This document shows positions 54,371 to 64,000 of a stretch of 64,000 nt of DNA, piece by piece; position 1 is the stretch's first letter, and each line of letters opens with the position of its first letter. A program made the position numbers and the translations under genes. The stretch covers positions 181,108 to 245,107 of the forward strand of contig CAUYUJ010014618.1 of NCBI GenBank assembly GCA_963575745.1, in the 5' to 3' direction. Under the pieces are notes generated by a model. That model made no database searches, was not told where the DNA came from, and worked only from the letters and a program-made list of their open reading frames with translations. This stretch comes from Prorocentrum cordatum. Lineage: Eukaryota; Sar; Dinophyceae; Prorocentrales; Prorocentraceae.

Positions 54371-55861
54371 TTTGACCGTTTCGGTCATGCCAATGGCTTA
54401 GCTTCTTCTGTCCCGACCATGTAGAGGCCAATCTCTTATGATATCATATCACGGGTGTCCCCAACGGAGCGGCCCGCCTGCTCTCTGCACAGGAAGCGCG
54501 AGGAGCGTGAGAACGAGGCAGGTGATAAGGATCAGCAGGAGTTTGGAGGCAGGGGAAGGGGGGGCGGCAAACATGGAAGATATTTGGGAGGAGGAGGGGG
54601 AAGCAAGAGGAGGGAGGAGAACAAGGCGCAACAAAGCAGCAGCAGCCGTACCAGCAGCCGTTGCCGAATCAACATGCCAGCGCAGCAGAGGCAGCAGTGG
54701 CAGTGGCAGCCGCAGGGCAAACGTTGCACCATTCTTGTGGTCAGTTGCCAAGCTACCGCCCTGGTGTGCGGTGTTTTGTTCATTCCCCGCTGCCCGTGAC
54801 GTCCTGTGTTCGTCCGAAGCCTTCGTACATACAGCTGGGAGTGCCTCGGTGTTGACGATCCCCCCCTTTGGTTAGCGTTCCCATCTGTGTGCTTGTCTGC
54901 CCGAGCTCGTTGAGCTTAGCCACAACGTGGCTGCAAATGTCGCGCTGACAATCGCGAGCAGGAGCAGTATCGCGGACATCTGCCCCGCGGCGAGCTGAAC
55001 CTGCAAGCGGTTTGTTTCGACCAGCGGCGTGCCCTCAATACCAGCTTGGTGGCCAGGGAATGCAATCGCCAGGGGCCTATGTCTCGTCACGCCGGCCGCT
55101 GTCGACACGTCGGCTGCTGGCGAAAGCCCGACTGCGTTGGCCTTCTATGGCAGACATGACCGCGGTCTGGTCTCTGGCAGTTCGTTTTGGATATATCCAC
55201 CAGTGCTACAGAACCAGACGCGCATTCTCTCACGATACGAGACAACGAGACAGGCGCAGACCATTCTGCGTTGCACAGTTGCGCAATGAGAGCCATGGCA
55301 GCGTGGGCAATCTTCTATTGGTTGACCACGGTCTGCCGTAGCGCTTCCACGTTAGGCGACAGTGCGCATTCGCGATTTTCAGAGCCTTAAGCCATCGTTT
55401 TACGCGAAGTTTATGTCGGAAAGGCTGTGGAGGATAATCACGAAGAAGCGAGTGGAGATCGGCCGAGACTAAGAAGGCAAGGAAGCACGATCATGTAAAT
55501 GAGGAGGAGGAGGAGGACAGGTATGGAGATAAGGAGTACGAGGTGGCGCATGCAGTCCAACACGAAGATTTGGGGCGCGATGATTAGGCTTGACAAGGTA
55601 TGAGGGGCGAGCAGGAATGTGGTGGGACGTCGAGGTATGAGGATGTGGACGAGTAGGAAGAAAGGGAAAACATGAGGAGGGAGGATGGCCAGAAGGGTGG
55701 GGATGACGGGCGGAATGAGAAGAAGTGATGCCACCAATGATGTCGCGACAGATGAGCGATAGGCAATGGCAACGGATGATTTATGTGTCCTCCCTACCCC
55801 TTTTTTTCTCTTCGGGCAGTGCTCCAGAACATGAGGGTCAGTCTCCCAGGCGCTTTTGCAA

Positions 55862-56025
55862 GGACTCCCTCGAGGGCGCGAAGTTATTCGCGCTTCGCGG
55901 TCCTCCTTCCTCCTCCCCCTCCTCCTCGTCCTCCTCTTCTCCCCCTTGGGGGGGCGGCGCGAGGGCGCGAAGTTATTCGCGCTTCGCGCTTCGCGCAGCG
56001 CGAGAGCGCGAACTTAGGAGCCCTT
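55862..56025. mobile_element. Foldback MITE family A, copy 3, flanked by a duplication of about 56 bp
   Basis: GGACTCCCTCGAGGGCGCG left, TTAGGAGCCCTT right. Sequence containing CGGGCAGTGCTCCAGAACAT and ending GGCGCTTTTG is present on both sides (55801-55858 and 56027-56082), with only a few differences. Confidence 0.85.
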
Positions 56026-56157
56026 GTTTTTTCTCCTCGGGCAGTGCTCCAGAACATGAGGGTCAGTCTCCCGGGCGCTTTTGGACCCACGTTTCTGGAT
56101 CGACTCTGGGCCCCTCGAGCTTCTTGTCGAGCTGGACGAGCCAGCCCCCCACAGCAA

Positions 56158-56319
56158 GGGCTCCCCCGAGGGCGCGAAGTTATTCGCGCTTCGCGGTCCT
56201 CGTTCCTTCTCCCCCTCCTCCTCGTCCTCCTATTCTCCCTTTGGGAGAGCGGCGCGAGAGCGCGAAGTTATTCGCGCTTCGCGCTTCGCGCAGCGCGAAG
56301 CGCGAAGTTGGGAGCCCTA
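56158..56319. mobile_element. Foldback MITE family A, copy 4
   Basis: Termini GGGCTCCC and GGGAGCCCTA; flanking CCACAGCAA (56149-56157) and CCACAGAAA (56321-56329) are a one-mismatch 9-bp duplication. Only 130 bp from copy 3. Confidence 0.87.
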
Positions 56320-56931
56320 GCCACAGAAATGGTTCTTTCCTCTTCTTCTCATGCTACCATTGGTCGTATTAGTGGCCTGTTTCTCTTATTCTTCGTACTA
56401 ATGTTCAGGATTGTTTTCAGTATGAGCATTCATACGTGAAGTATTCGCATTCGTCTTCCCACACTCCTCTTTGTTAATCATGTTCTGTTTTAGTCGTATT
56501 CGTACTACGTTTAACTCTTATCATGTTTCTGATTCGTATTCTTATTATTCTCCCTCGCCCGCCTTCTTCCCTTCGACTCAGTCCGCCGCCGCGGCACTCG
56601 TGCTCCGGAGGCGTGTGTAATGAGAGGGGCGGGGAGGCGAGAGAGAGAGAGAGAGAGATGCGAGGGGGTATGGTAGGCGAGGGACGGGGAGGCACGATGA
56701 GCGGGAGGGCGGGGTGGGGGGCCAAGGGGGATCGGGAGGAGGGGGAGGGAGGGGAGCGAGGGGAAGGGGTGGAGGGAGGGAGGAGGAGTTGAGGCAGGGG
56801 GGGAGGAGAGACGGGAGGACGGAGGAGGAAGGAGGGCGAGGGAGGAGGAGCGAACAGGGCGAGAGAGAGGTGGCGTGGAGGGGGTAGGATCCCCCCCCCG
56901 AGCCCGCTCGACCCCCCGCACTTTCCGGCAG

Positions 56932-57003
56932 GCGCTGCAGAGCGCGATGCGGACGTCGGCCGCGCGCGCACGGTTTGTTTGCCAGCGCCTGGCCGCCCTG
57001 ACG
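56932..57003 (+). CDS. Myosin heavy chain, exon g (second IQ motif)
   Basis: 72 nt, 24 codons, starting ALQSAMRTSAARARFVCQRL and ending AALT. ALQSAMRTSAARARF is a good IQ motif and mirrors exon f in both pattern (RxAAL end) and phase. The acceptor is ACTTTCCGGCAG before GCG; the donor is CTGACG followed by GTGTGC. At 24 codons it equals one IQ unit, so the neck seems to be built from one exon per IQ. Further neck or tail exons are expected downstream but none was recognised before the window ends. Confidence 0.8.
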
Positions 57004-57064
57004 GTGTGCCCGGGAGGGGCCCCCCACCATAATCATGTTATATTCTTCTCTTTGATCCTTTTCC

Positions 57065-57240
57065 TCCTCCTCCTCCTCCTCCTCCTCCTCCTCCTCCTCC
57101 TCCTCCTCCTCCTCTCCTTCCTCCTCCTTTCCCCTCCTCGCCTCTCCTCTCCTTCCTCTCCTCTCCTCCCCTCCCTCTCCCCTCTCCCTCCCTCCCCTCC
57201 CCTCCCTCCCTCCCTCTCCTCCTCCGCCTCCGCCCCCCTA
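57065..57240. repeat. (TCC)n tract
   Basis: CTCCTCC triplets becoming CCTCCC-rich. Confidence 0.92.
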
Positions 57241-57309
57241 TGCTTCCCCTTTCATCTTCCCGCTTCTTCTGCCCCTTCGCCTCCTCCCTTCTCCGTGTCG
57301 TGTCGTGTC

Positions 57310-57500
57310 GACGCGGTGACGACCCAAGTGCGGGCGTTCATAGTTAGACCGCCGCCAGTGGCCCAGAGTCTAGTCATCGAAAATTGCGCACTCGTTGGGG
57401 GCCACAACGATCGTTCAAGGTGGAACGGCCCACGCCGTGGTATCAGAAACCAATGGCAGCATCGCCGCGGCACGAACATGCCGCAGCGTGAAGGAAAACG
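57310..57500. repeat. Dispersed repeat family R, copy 3
   Basis: CGATCGTTCAAGGTGGAACG and GGCACGAACATGCCGCAGCG align with 43905-44085 and in part with 7462-7680. Confidence 0.6.
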
Positions 57501-57522
57501 GGGAAGGTCCAAGAAGAAACAA

Positions 57523-57702
57523 CGCCATAAACATAAACTGTTGGAACTCCGCGCGGATTTCTTGGATCTGCGGTGTGCCCCTCCGCCCCCCCCCGGCGGC
57601 GCCTCCGGCGCCGCCCTTGGCGCGGTCCGCGCGCCAGCGAAAGGGTGTCCAGCGCAGATCCAAGAACCTCGCGGGGAGCTCCAAAAGTTTGTGTTTATGG
57701 CG
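57523..57702. mobile_element. GC-rich palindromic MITE family F, copy 2
   Basis: CGCCATAAACATAAACTG left, GTTTGTGTTTATGGCG right. GGAACTCCGCGCGGATTTCT and the GC-only centre GGCGGCGCCTCCGGCGCC match copy 1 at 28160-28327. Confidence 0.82.
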
Positions 57703-57839
57703 CTGTTGATTCTTTCGACCTTCTGTTGCTTCTTGCGTCCTTTCCTGTATTGCTTCCGCTCCCCTGGCCCAGACCGAGCTGTGACGCAAGGCTGGTCTCA
57801 AGGGGACAGCCCCTGGCACCCAGGCCCCGCTTCTCCGAG

Positions 57840-58097
57840 GACGATTTGTTGATTATGTTTTGACCATTTGGGATGTATTTTTCGAGGATTGCAATGGCCT
57901 CCGGCCAGTGCCGCCGATCTGGGGGGGCTCCGGATTCGGTGATCTTCGAGGCTCTGTGGCCTCCGCTTCGATTCTTCTGGTCCTCTTTCTTCTCCTCTGG
58001 GGGGGGGGGTCTGGGGAGGGTCTGGGGGGGGTTCCGAGTGGAGGGTCTTGGGGGCGGTAGCGGCTAGATATGAGGGGGTTTGGGGGCCCCCGAAACA
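57840..58097. other. Non-coding, G-run rich
   Basis: Mixed sequence with several G runs of 7-9; no gene recognised. Confidence 0.5.
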
Positions 58098-58341
58098 TCT
58101 AGGAGATTGTTTTTTTATCCTCTGGGGGGTAACGCTCGTTACCCGGGCCTCTCCCCCCCCCCCCCCGTAACGGTAACGCTCGTACGCGGGGGGGGTCTCG
58201 GTCTTCCCCTCCAACATGCTGGTGCCCGAAGGCATGCGCACTGTGGTGTGGTGGTCGCAGGCGCACTGTGGGCGCTCGCAGGCCATTGCGGCGCTCGCAT
58301 GCGCGATGCTGGTGCTTGCGGGCTTTGCGCTTGTACTCGAA

Positions 58342-58402
<61 letters not shown>

Positions 58403-58745
58403 CGGCGCCCGAAAACGGCCTCCGGAGGCCGAAACAGGCGGCAAACGTCGTCGTCGTCGTCGTCGACCTCGTCGCTCGTCGCTCGTCGATCATCGTCGTC
58501 GCGCGCGCGGGCGCGGGCGTGGTGCCGGGACCACGCGGCGGGCTTTGCGCTTGTACTCGAATCGCAAGCCACTGTGGTGCTCTCAGGCAGAGAGTGCTGC
58601 TCGCGCGCACACTATGGCGATCGCAGAGCGCCGCTGCTTCGCCATACCCCGCCCAGCCCAAGCGTTACCGTTACCCGGGGGGCACGACCCCCCCCCCCCC
58701 GGGTAACGAGCGTTACCGGCCGGAATAAAAAAATGATCTCTAGGG
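58098..58745. mobile_element. Element with compound terminal inverted repeats, family U (about 650 bp)
   Basis: The left end (58098-58190) reads ATCTAGGAGATTGTTTTTTT, then GTAACGCTCGTTACCCGGG, then a C run, then GTAACGGTAACGCT. The right end (58660-58745) repeats this in reverse complement. Inside are a (TCG)n tract (58343-58400) and the duplicated block GGGCTTTGCGCTTGTACTCG (58322 and 58540). No ORF of known function. Confidence 0.75.
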
Positions 58746-60403
58746 GATGTGCAAATTATCAAGAAAACGCCAGATGGGGGACCGCCCCCCCACCTCCCCC
58801 CCTTCCCCGGGAGGGGTCCAGACGCGCAAATCAGGAAGAAAACGCCAGATGCCCCCCCTCCCCCCTCCCCCCCCTTCCCCGGCAGAGCCACCCCAGCGAC
58901 CCCCCCAAGTGAAGCTCTTGCTTCGGCTCAGAGCTGAAGCTCTTGCTGAGGCTCCTTGTAGTTCACGCGCCGGATCGGCGGATTTCAAGCCAAGGGGGAT
59001 GGCCGACGACGCCCGCGCTCGCTGCCACGAGCGGCCTCGGACGCTCCGGTGCCTTGCGCAGTGCCTCGCGGCATCGGTGTGCGTCGTTGCTTCCCCGCCC
59101 CTGCGAACGCCGCCCAGAGAGGCCTCTCCTCGTGCGAGTCTTGCCTCTTCGAGGGCTCGCGGGCAGAAAGAGGACGAGGAGGAGGCGGCTCGAGGATCGA
59201 GGGCCCAGGGTTCTGGACGGTCGCCTGTCCCAGCCCTCGTGCGTGGAGCTTCCGTCTGGCACGGAGAGCACGCCTGGCCCTCCCCCTTCCCGCTTCCCTT
59301 CACCTCGCGCCCCCCCGCCCCTCCCTTGCCTCCTCCTCGCATCTTCCTCGCTTCCCTGCCACGCCCGCTCCGGGCGCCGCCCGCCGTCTCGGAGCGCGGC
59401 CCCCGAGCGCACATCGCCCTCCCGACCTGGCGTCCACGGTTTCACCGCCGGGCGCTTCTCGGAGGGCCCACCCCCCCGCGGAGCGCGTTCGGCGCGCGGA
59501 CACCGCCCTTCGCTCGCGGCGCCCACCGCGCACCCGTCGCCCATGCTGGGCCCTTGCCCGTTTTGTAGCAGTGCCGGCCTGGGCTTTCGAGTCTGCCGCT
59601 GCTGTTTCTCCCTCGCTTTCCTCCTCCTTCTCCTCCTTCTCCTCATCCTCCTCCCTGTCCTCCCTGTCCTCGCCTTCGCCGTCGTCCCCTCCCCCCTTCG
59701 TCGCCGCCGCCACCGCCAGCTCTGTCGGCGTCTGCGTGGCGTCCTCATGTCGCGCAGCCACCCCTGCCGAAACGGAACTTGTTTCACCATGCCAACGCAC
59801 TTCTGACGTGCATGATCTCTCTCTTTCTCTCTCTGTTGGTCATTGGATACCCTCTCAAGGCTCCGGGACCATCGGAAAACGGTTCGTCGTGATGGAGAAT
59901 TGGTCCTGAGGAGTGGGTTGAGACCTCGGGGTCCACGTCGCGAAAAAACATCACGTCGGGGGGGTCCAAACGAGGCCTCACCCTCGTGACTTCGCCACGC
60001 GGGCAGCTGCCGCCACCTTGCTGCGCCCTCGGAAGGTCCAACGGCGGGGTGGGTTCCCACGCGGGCCCAAGGATACCTGCCCTCCGAGCGCGCAGATGGC
60101 GCGACGCCGCTGCGCCGCAGGGGGAGGGCCCAGCTCTTTGGCCAAAGGGCCTCGGCGCGGCGAGGAGGAGCCTTACCTCCCTGAAGCGTATCCCGGTCCC
60201 TGTGATCAGAAACGCCATGTTTGGGAGCCGGTTTCAGGGATTCCCTCGGTATCTAAGGGGGCATCCCTGGGATTGTCATCGCTTCGGGGTTGTCAATCTC
60301 AGGGAGAGGGGTAAGCTGCAGTCTGGTCAGGACCCTCAGGGGAATGGCGCTTCTGCCTCTCGTCGTTTGCTTGTTCCTCCTCGTCCTCCTCGTCCTCGAG
60401 CTC
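58746..60403. other. GC-rich region, no gene recognised
   Basis: Starts with a tandem pair containing AAGAAAACGCCAGATG (58760 and 58840). From 58970 to 59800 all six frames are largely open because stop codons are rare in this GC-rich sequence; no domain or motif was recognised. 59800-60400 is mixed. Confidence 0.5.
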
Positions 60404-60584
60404 GTGGGAACCCATGCCAAGGAACACCCTGCGTGCCTCCAGGGTGCCCTGCGTTTCTTGGGCTTCGATGGTATTGTGATGGAAAGCGCGACGACCCCAC
60501 TCCAAAAATCAATGGACGTCCTGGGGTCTCGGGGTTGGGTTTCTTGTGGAAGGCCTCTTGTGGTCGAGCCCCCACTGTACCCCC
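60404..60584. repeat. Dispersed repeat family D, copy 4
   Basis: GTGGGAACCCATGCCAAGG through GTGGTCGAGCCCCCACTGTA, end-to-end match to 26192-26370. Confidence 0.78.
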
Positions 60585-60597
60585 GTGACTCCGCGTC

Positions 60598-60740
60598 TAG
60601 GACGCATCAGCGTCGATATCGGCGTTGGGCTATCGGTGGGGCTCAGCGCCGATGTGGCGCCGATGTGGCGCCGACTCGCAAGAGCCAGCGAGATGGCTGC
60701 GGAGGCCCCCAGGAGCTGCCATCGGAACCGCTCGGGGTGC
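60598..60740. repeat. Dispersed repeat family Q, copy 2
   Basis: CATCAGCGTCGATATCGGCG, tandem GCCGATGTGGC steps, then CGACTCGCAAGAGCCAGCGA, as at 21106-21310. Confidence 0.55.
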
Positions 60741-60921
60741 CGCTCCCCGTCGTGCCCCTGGCGGCAGGACGCCGAGCGCGCCTGCCGCGCCCTTGCCGGC
60801 GCGCGACGGGCGGTGCCGCCGGACGCGCGCTCGTCGCGGCGGTTTGGCTCCCGCCGGGGGGGGGCCAGGCAGCCCCGCGACTCTGCTGCGGATTCCAAGC
60901 CCCAGTTGCCCTCGCCCCGCT

Positions 60922-60929
60922 GGGCGACG

Positions 60930-60969
<40 letters not shown>

Positions 60970-60970
60970 T
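60922..60970. repeat. (ACGACC)n microsatellite
   Basis: Eight ACGACC hexamers. Confidence 0.9.
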
Positions 60971-61038
60971 CTGGACGCTCTTGACTACTTCGAGGGAGCC
61001 CCCCGCTCGCACTAGCGAAACCCGACACATGTCGCCCC

Positions 61039-61317
61039 TTAGGCAGACTCTTCGGGGAAGAACCCCTCGGCCTCGTCCTTCGGCTTATAGCCCGCGAAGC
61101 AACCAACGACTGCCGAGGGAGAAACAAAACCATGCAGGGAGGCCACTTCAGAGTCAAGCGAACGCGGCACCGAAGTGCCGTACACAACTGGCTGGACAAT
61201 TGACTGAGCATCCCCGCTGCTGCCTCCTGCCGCCCGCGCGCCTGCGGGCTCGGGCGCGGTGAACCGCGCGCTCCAGTACTCCACGGTTCCTGGTTCTGGC
61301 GCGCGGATGTCGACCAA
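61039..61317 (-). pseudogene. 3'-terminal coding-like segment of non-LTR copy 2
   Basis: Open for 92 codons beginning at MVDIRAPEPGTVEYWSARF. It lies downstream of the CxxCG finger, beyond an intervening stop. It may be the end of the element's protein or unrelated; no family recognised. Confidence 0.3.
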
Positions 61318-61371
61318 ACGTGCTGGGCGGCGGGGGGCCAGGCCGTGACGGAGACGGGCTCTCTGCGCCCG

Positions 61372-61850
<479 letters not shown>

Positions 61851-61910
61851 CTCCTGCCAACGGTGGCTTCGCCGCCTCTCCCAGATGTCTCCAGCCCTCC
61901 GAACTAAACT

Positions 61911-62650
61911 CTAGCGCCGCATCCGAGGTCCCAACAACTCCCTCAGAGTCAACGAAACCCCCATCGACGCACAACTGTGGGGCCCTCGCATGCCATCTGG
62001 ATGCGTCATAGGCCACGGCCTCGACCCCCTGTGCAAAGGCGAGCTGCTGTGGGGGGGCGACCATTTCAGCGCATTTATTTTTGCCCAGTGGTCCGCGATC
62101 TGATTGCCGTGAATGAGCCAGTCGCCCTCGAAACAAACGGCGGAATCACGCGACCGATGGCTCTTGACCTTCACGATCGTGGCCTGTCGACCGATCCCCT
62201 CCCACCAGCGAACCCAAACATGCTTTCTAATATTCATGGGGTCGAGCGCCGCGCCTGGATTCACCGCGCACTCGATAGAACCAGCGCGGTCTGAATAGGC
62301 AGTCAGAGGGTCCTCGGGGTTCCATCCCGAGTACAAAGCAAGGACCTGGAAGGCCGCGTCCTTCTCGTCTCTCGCTACTTGCGCGGGGGCATAGCTGAGC
62401 GGCACGACCCCGAATGCTCCCGCGACAAGCTTGCCGCTGCCATCTGTTCGAATGATGGCCCAGCCAGCTCGGGCGAGACCTGCAAACCGAGTATCCCCCC
62501 CCAAAAAAAAGCATCCCCGTCCACAAAAAAAAACTTTGCCAGGAAAAACCCCAGCCCGCAGGGGGCCCGAACCTGCAGAGCCGGTCCTCCAAATGGGCCT
62601 CAGAGGCGGGAGCGCACGCGGCAGGGGGCGGGAAACGGCACCGACGGAAC
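61911..62650 (-). pseudogene. RNase H of non-LTR copy 2 (frameshift at homopolymers)
   Basis: From 62504: ARAGWAIIRTDGSGKLV, LTAYSDRAGSIECAV (second catalytic Asp), IVKVKSHRSRD and HGNQIADHWAKINA (terminal Asp). The first strand with the initial Asp (FLWTGMLFF, where copy 1 has FTDGSA) lies in another frame upstream; the shift coincides with runs of 8-9 A at 62505-62532 on the + strand. Confidence 0.75.
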
Positions 62651-62722
62651 ATGTCTTTCACATCCTCGCTTTTGGAGTTGATTGCCCAAGCAGCAGCCCG
62701 CACATGTGGCGGGCATTCGTCT

Positions 62723-63268
62723 CTACGGTGCGCCTCGATGCATGGGGCACTCGTAGAACCGATGAAACAAGGTGCCAGGTCCTCTACGCACCAAGCACCT
62801 GCCATGCTGAGCTCTGCCATGCCTGTATAGCCCATCCTGTGGCCAAGGGGGCCCACCGACAAGGCTCCGAAGAATCGTTTTGTGGTGGGCCGTCCAGGCC
62901 CCACTCTCAGATGTTACCAGAAGGTGGCCCAGCGGGCCCCAGTGGAGCTGCGGGGCCCACCCAGCCCCCAACCTCCTGACCGACAGGACATCAGAGGCGA
63001 CGATGGCGGCCTCCCTTGATCGGGCAGCGATGAAGCCAGGCGTGAACACGAACATTGAATATTCAATTTCCTGAAACTGGATGGAAAAGGCCTTGGGCAT
63101 CACTATTCCTATCCTGGCCATGCACAGGAGAAGGACTTGGCCAGGGTCAACACAGTGCGCCCACGGCTTGTCTTTGCTCAGGAGCTCTTTACCAGCCTCC
63201 CAGCACCCATGCATGGGGCCGCGCCCTGGAAGCTCAGAGAGGGCGGGGTAGGCCCACTGCTGGGGCAC
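62723..63268 (-). pseudogene. Zinc-knuckle region of non-LTR copy 2
   Basis: RCLVRRGPGTLFHRFYECP corresponds to ECLMCRGAPGTLWHRLYGC of copy 1, but the second Cys is Arg. Upstream the frame reads IEYSMFVFTPGFIAARSREA. Confidence 0.65.
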
Positions 63269-63890
63269 CTCCGCATCGCGCGCAATCCATGGGGCCCCCA
63301 GAGGATCTTCTGGGGGGCACCCTGAGCCTGAGCCCGACAGAAGTGCCCACCAGGAGACGACCCTCAGCCCTGAGGGCTGGCACTCGAAGGCCGCGTAGCT
63401 TTAAATCCGAAAGCCCCGTGACCGCACTGCCCCACATGGAAGTCGCAGTGAGCGACCCTGTCCTAATTGTATTGCAGCTGGCGCCAGCGGCGCGCAGCTG
63501 CTGGACTCTCGCCGAGACTCTCTTGGCCTTGGCGAGCCTGTTGGTTTGTTCCCCCACCCTCCTCGCCGACCCGTCGTTAGCATCGGTGCCCAAGCACCTG
63601 GCCCCTGTGAGGCGGTCCTCAACATCGAGGGTCCACTGCACATTGGGCTGAACGGCCAGGCCGAGCGACGAAGCTAAAAATCCAGCCTTGGCCCAGTTCA
63701 CCTTCAACTGCTTTCCCTGGAGGCCACGGGCCAGAGCCATCATGGCCCCAGGGAACTGAGAAACCACTTGCTCAATCGAGCCGACAGCCTGCAGCGACAC
63801 ACCGTCCACTAGATTTTGGGAACGCACAACTGGGAACTCCGTCTGGAGCTGCGCGAGCAAGGTGTGCGCAAGCAGTTTGGCAAGCGCCAA
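63234..63890 (-). pseudogene. RT palm end and thumb of non-LTR copy 2
   Basis: Starts beside the palm: SQNLVDGVSLQAVGSIEQV aligns with copy 1's SVVDDFTLQTVGTTGMV, but the catalytic VDD is VDG, so this RT is dead. LKVNWAKAGFLASS, RCLGTDANDGSARR and MWGSAVTGLSD follow in the order seen in copy 1. The upstream RT motifs are beyond the window. Confidence 0.75.
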
Positions 63891-64000
63891 GGCGAAACTG
63901 CCCCCCTCCCAGGCCGCTCGCCGAGGAAGCTTACGCGCCGATCAGAGGCAACGCAGGGGGGGCAGAAAGGGGGTCCCGTGTGGCAGGCTTCCTGACGCAG

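Larger units (their letters stand above)
51328..56931 (+). other. Myosin intron 6 (5.6 kb)
   Basis: Opens GTGCTC, closes ACTTTCCGGCAG. Contains a doubled ATGAGATTCAGGAGGGYCAT unit (51422-51500), the coding relic, the GGA tract and two family A MITEs listed separately. Nothing recognised in 53511-54179 (GATG-rich at 53700-53960), 54371-55800 and 56330-56931 (purine-rich at 56630-56880). Confidence 0.7.

Noticed and set aside
58950-59800. Six-frame open GC-rich region with ORFs of up to 365 codons
   Set aside because: Openness is explained by GC content and rarity of stop codons; no motif, and the longest ORFs overlap antisense.

Overview
The window looks like nuclear DNA of a dinoflagellate. 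It is GC-rich, holds almost no compact coding sequence and is saturated with microsatellites and short inverted-repeat elements. It carries degenerate copies of two kinds of retroelement (a non-LTR element with endonuclease, RT and RNase H, and a copia element). One protein gene is split into very small exons separated by introns of 4-10 kb. The organism is inferred from this style; no taxonomic marker was found. No rRNA, tRNA, spliced-leader RNA gene or CRISPR array was recognised.

The main host gene is on the + strand: a myosin heavy chain fragment in at least seven exons (10338-10415, 19333-19397, 29049-29073, 39271-about 39351, 46773-46901, 51235-51327, 56932-57003). They lie in collinear order and encode the actin-binding RCVKPN helix, the SH2/SH1 helix, the start of the converter, the converter core, the converter end with lever arm (WQIGQTRLF), and two IQ motifs. 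Four of the six junctions join in phase at GT-AG borders; the other two (exons 3-4 and 4-5) are irregular or unresolved. The 5' exons (ATP-binding core) and the 3' exons (tail) are not recognised here. A single-exon ORF for a small secreted threonine-rich repeat protein (23468-23929) lies inside intron 2.

Layout: 1-4856, a decayed non-LTR retrotransposon (+) running into about 1 kb of (TAC)n. 4857-10337, repeats only. 10338-57003, the myosin exons with repeat-packed introns; a decayed copia element sits antisense in intron 3 (about 32.2-37.5 kb) and a 100-N assembly gap lies in intron 5. 57004-61000, further repeats, including an element with compound inverted termini. 61039-64000, a second decayed copy (-) of the same non-LTR family.

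The non-coding part is not random filler. At least a dozen dispersed families of 100-280 bp recur two to six times. Several have clear terminal inverted repeats and 8-9 bp target duplications, as in non-autonomous hAT-like MITEs. Within the recognised span of the myosin gene, almost every kilobase of intron contains one of these families or a microsatellite.
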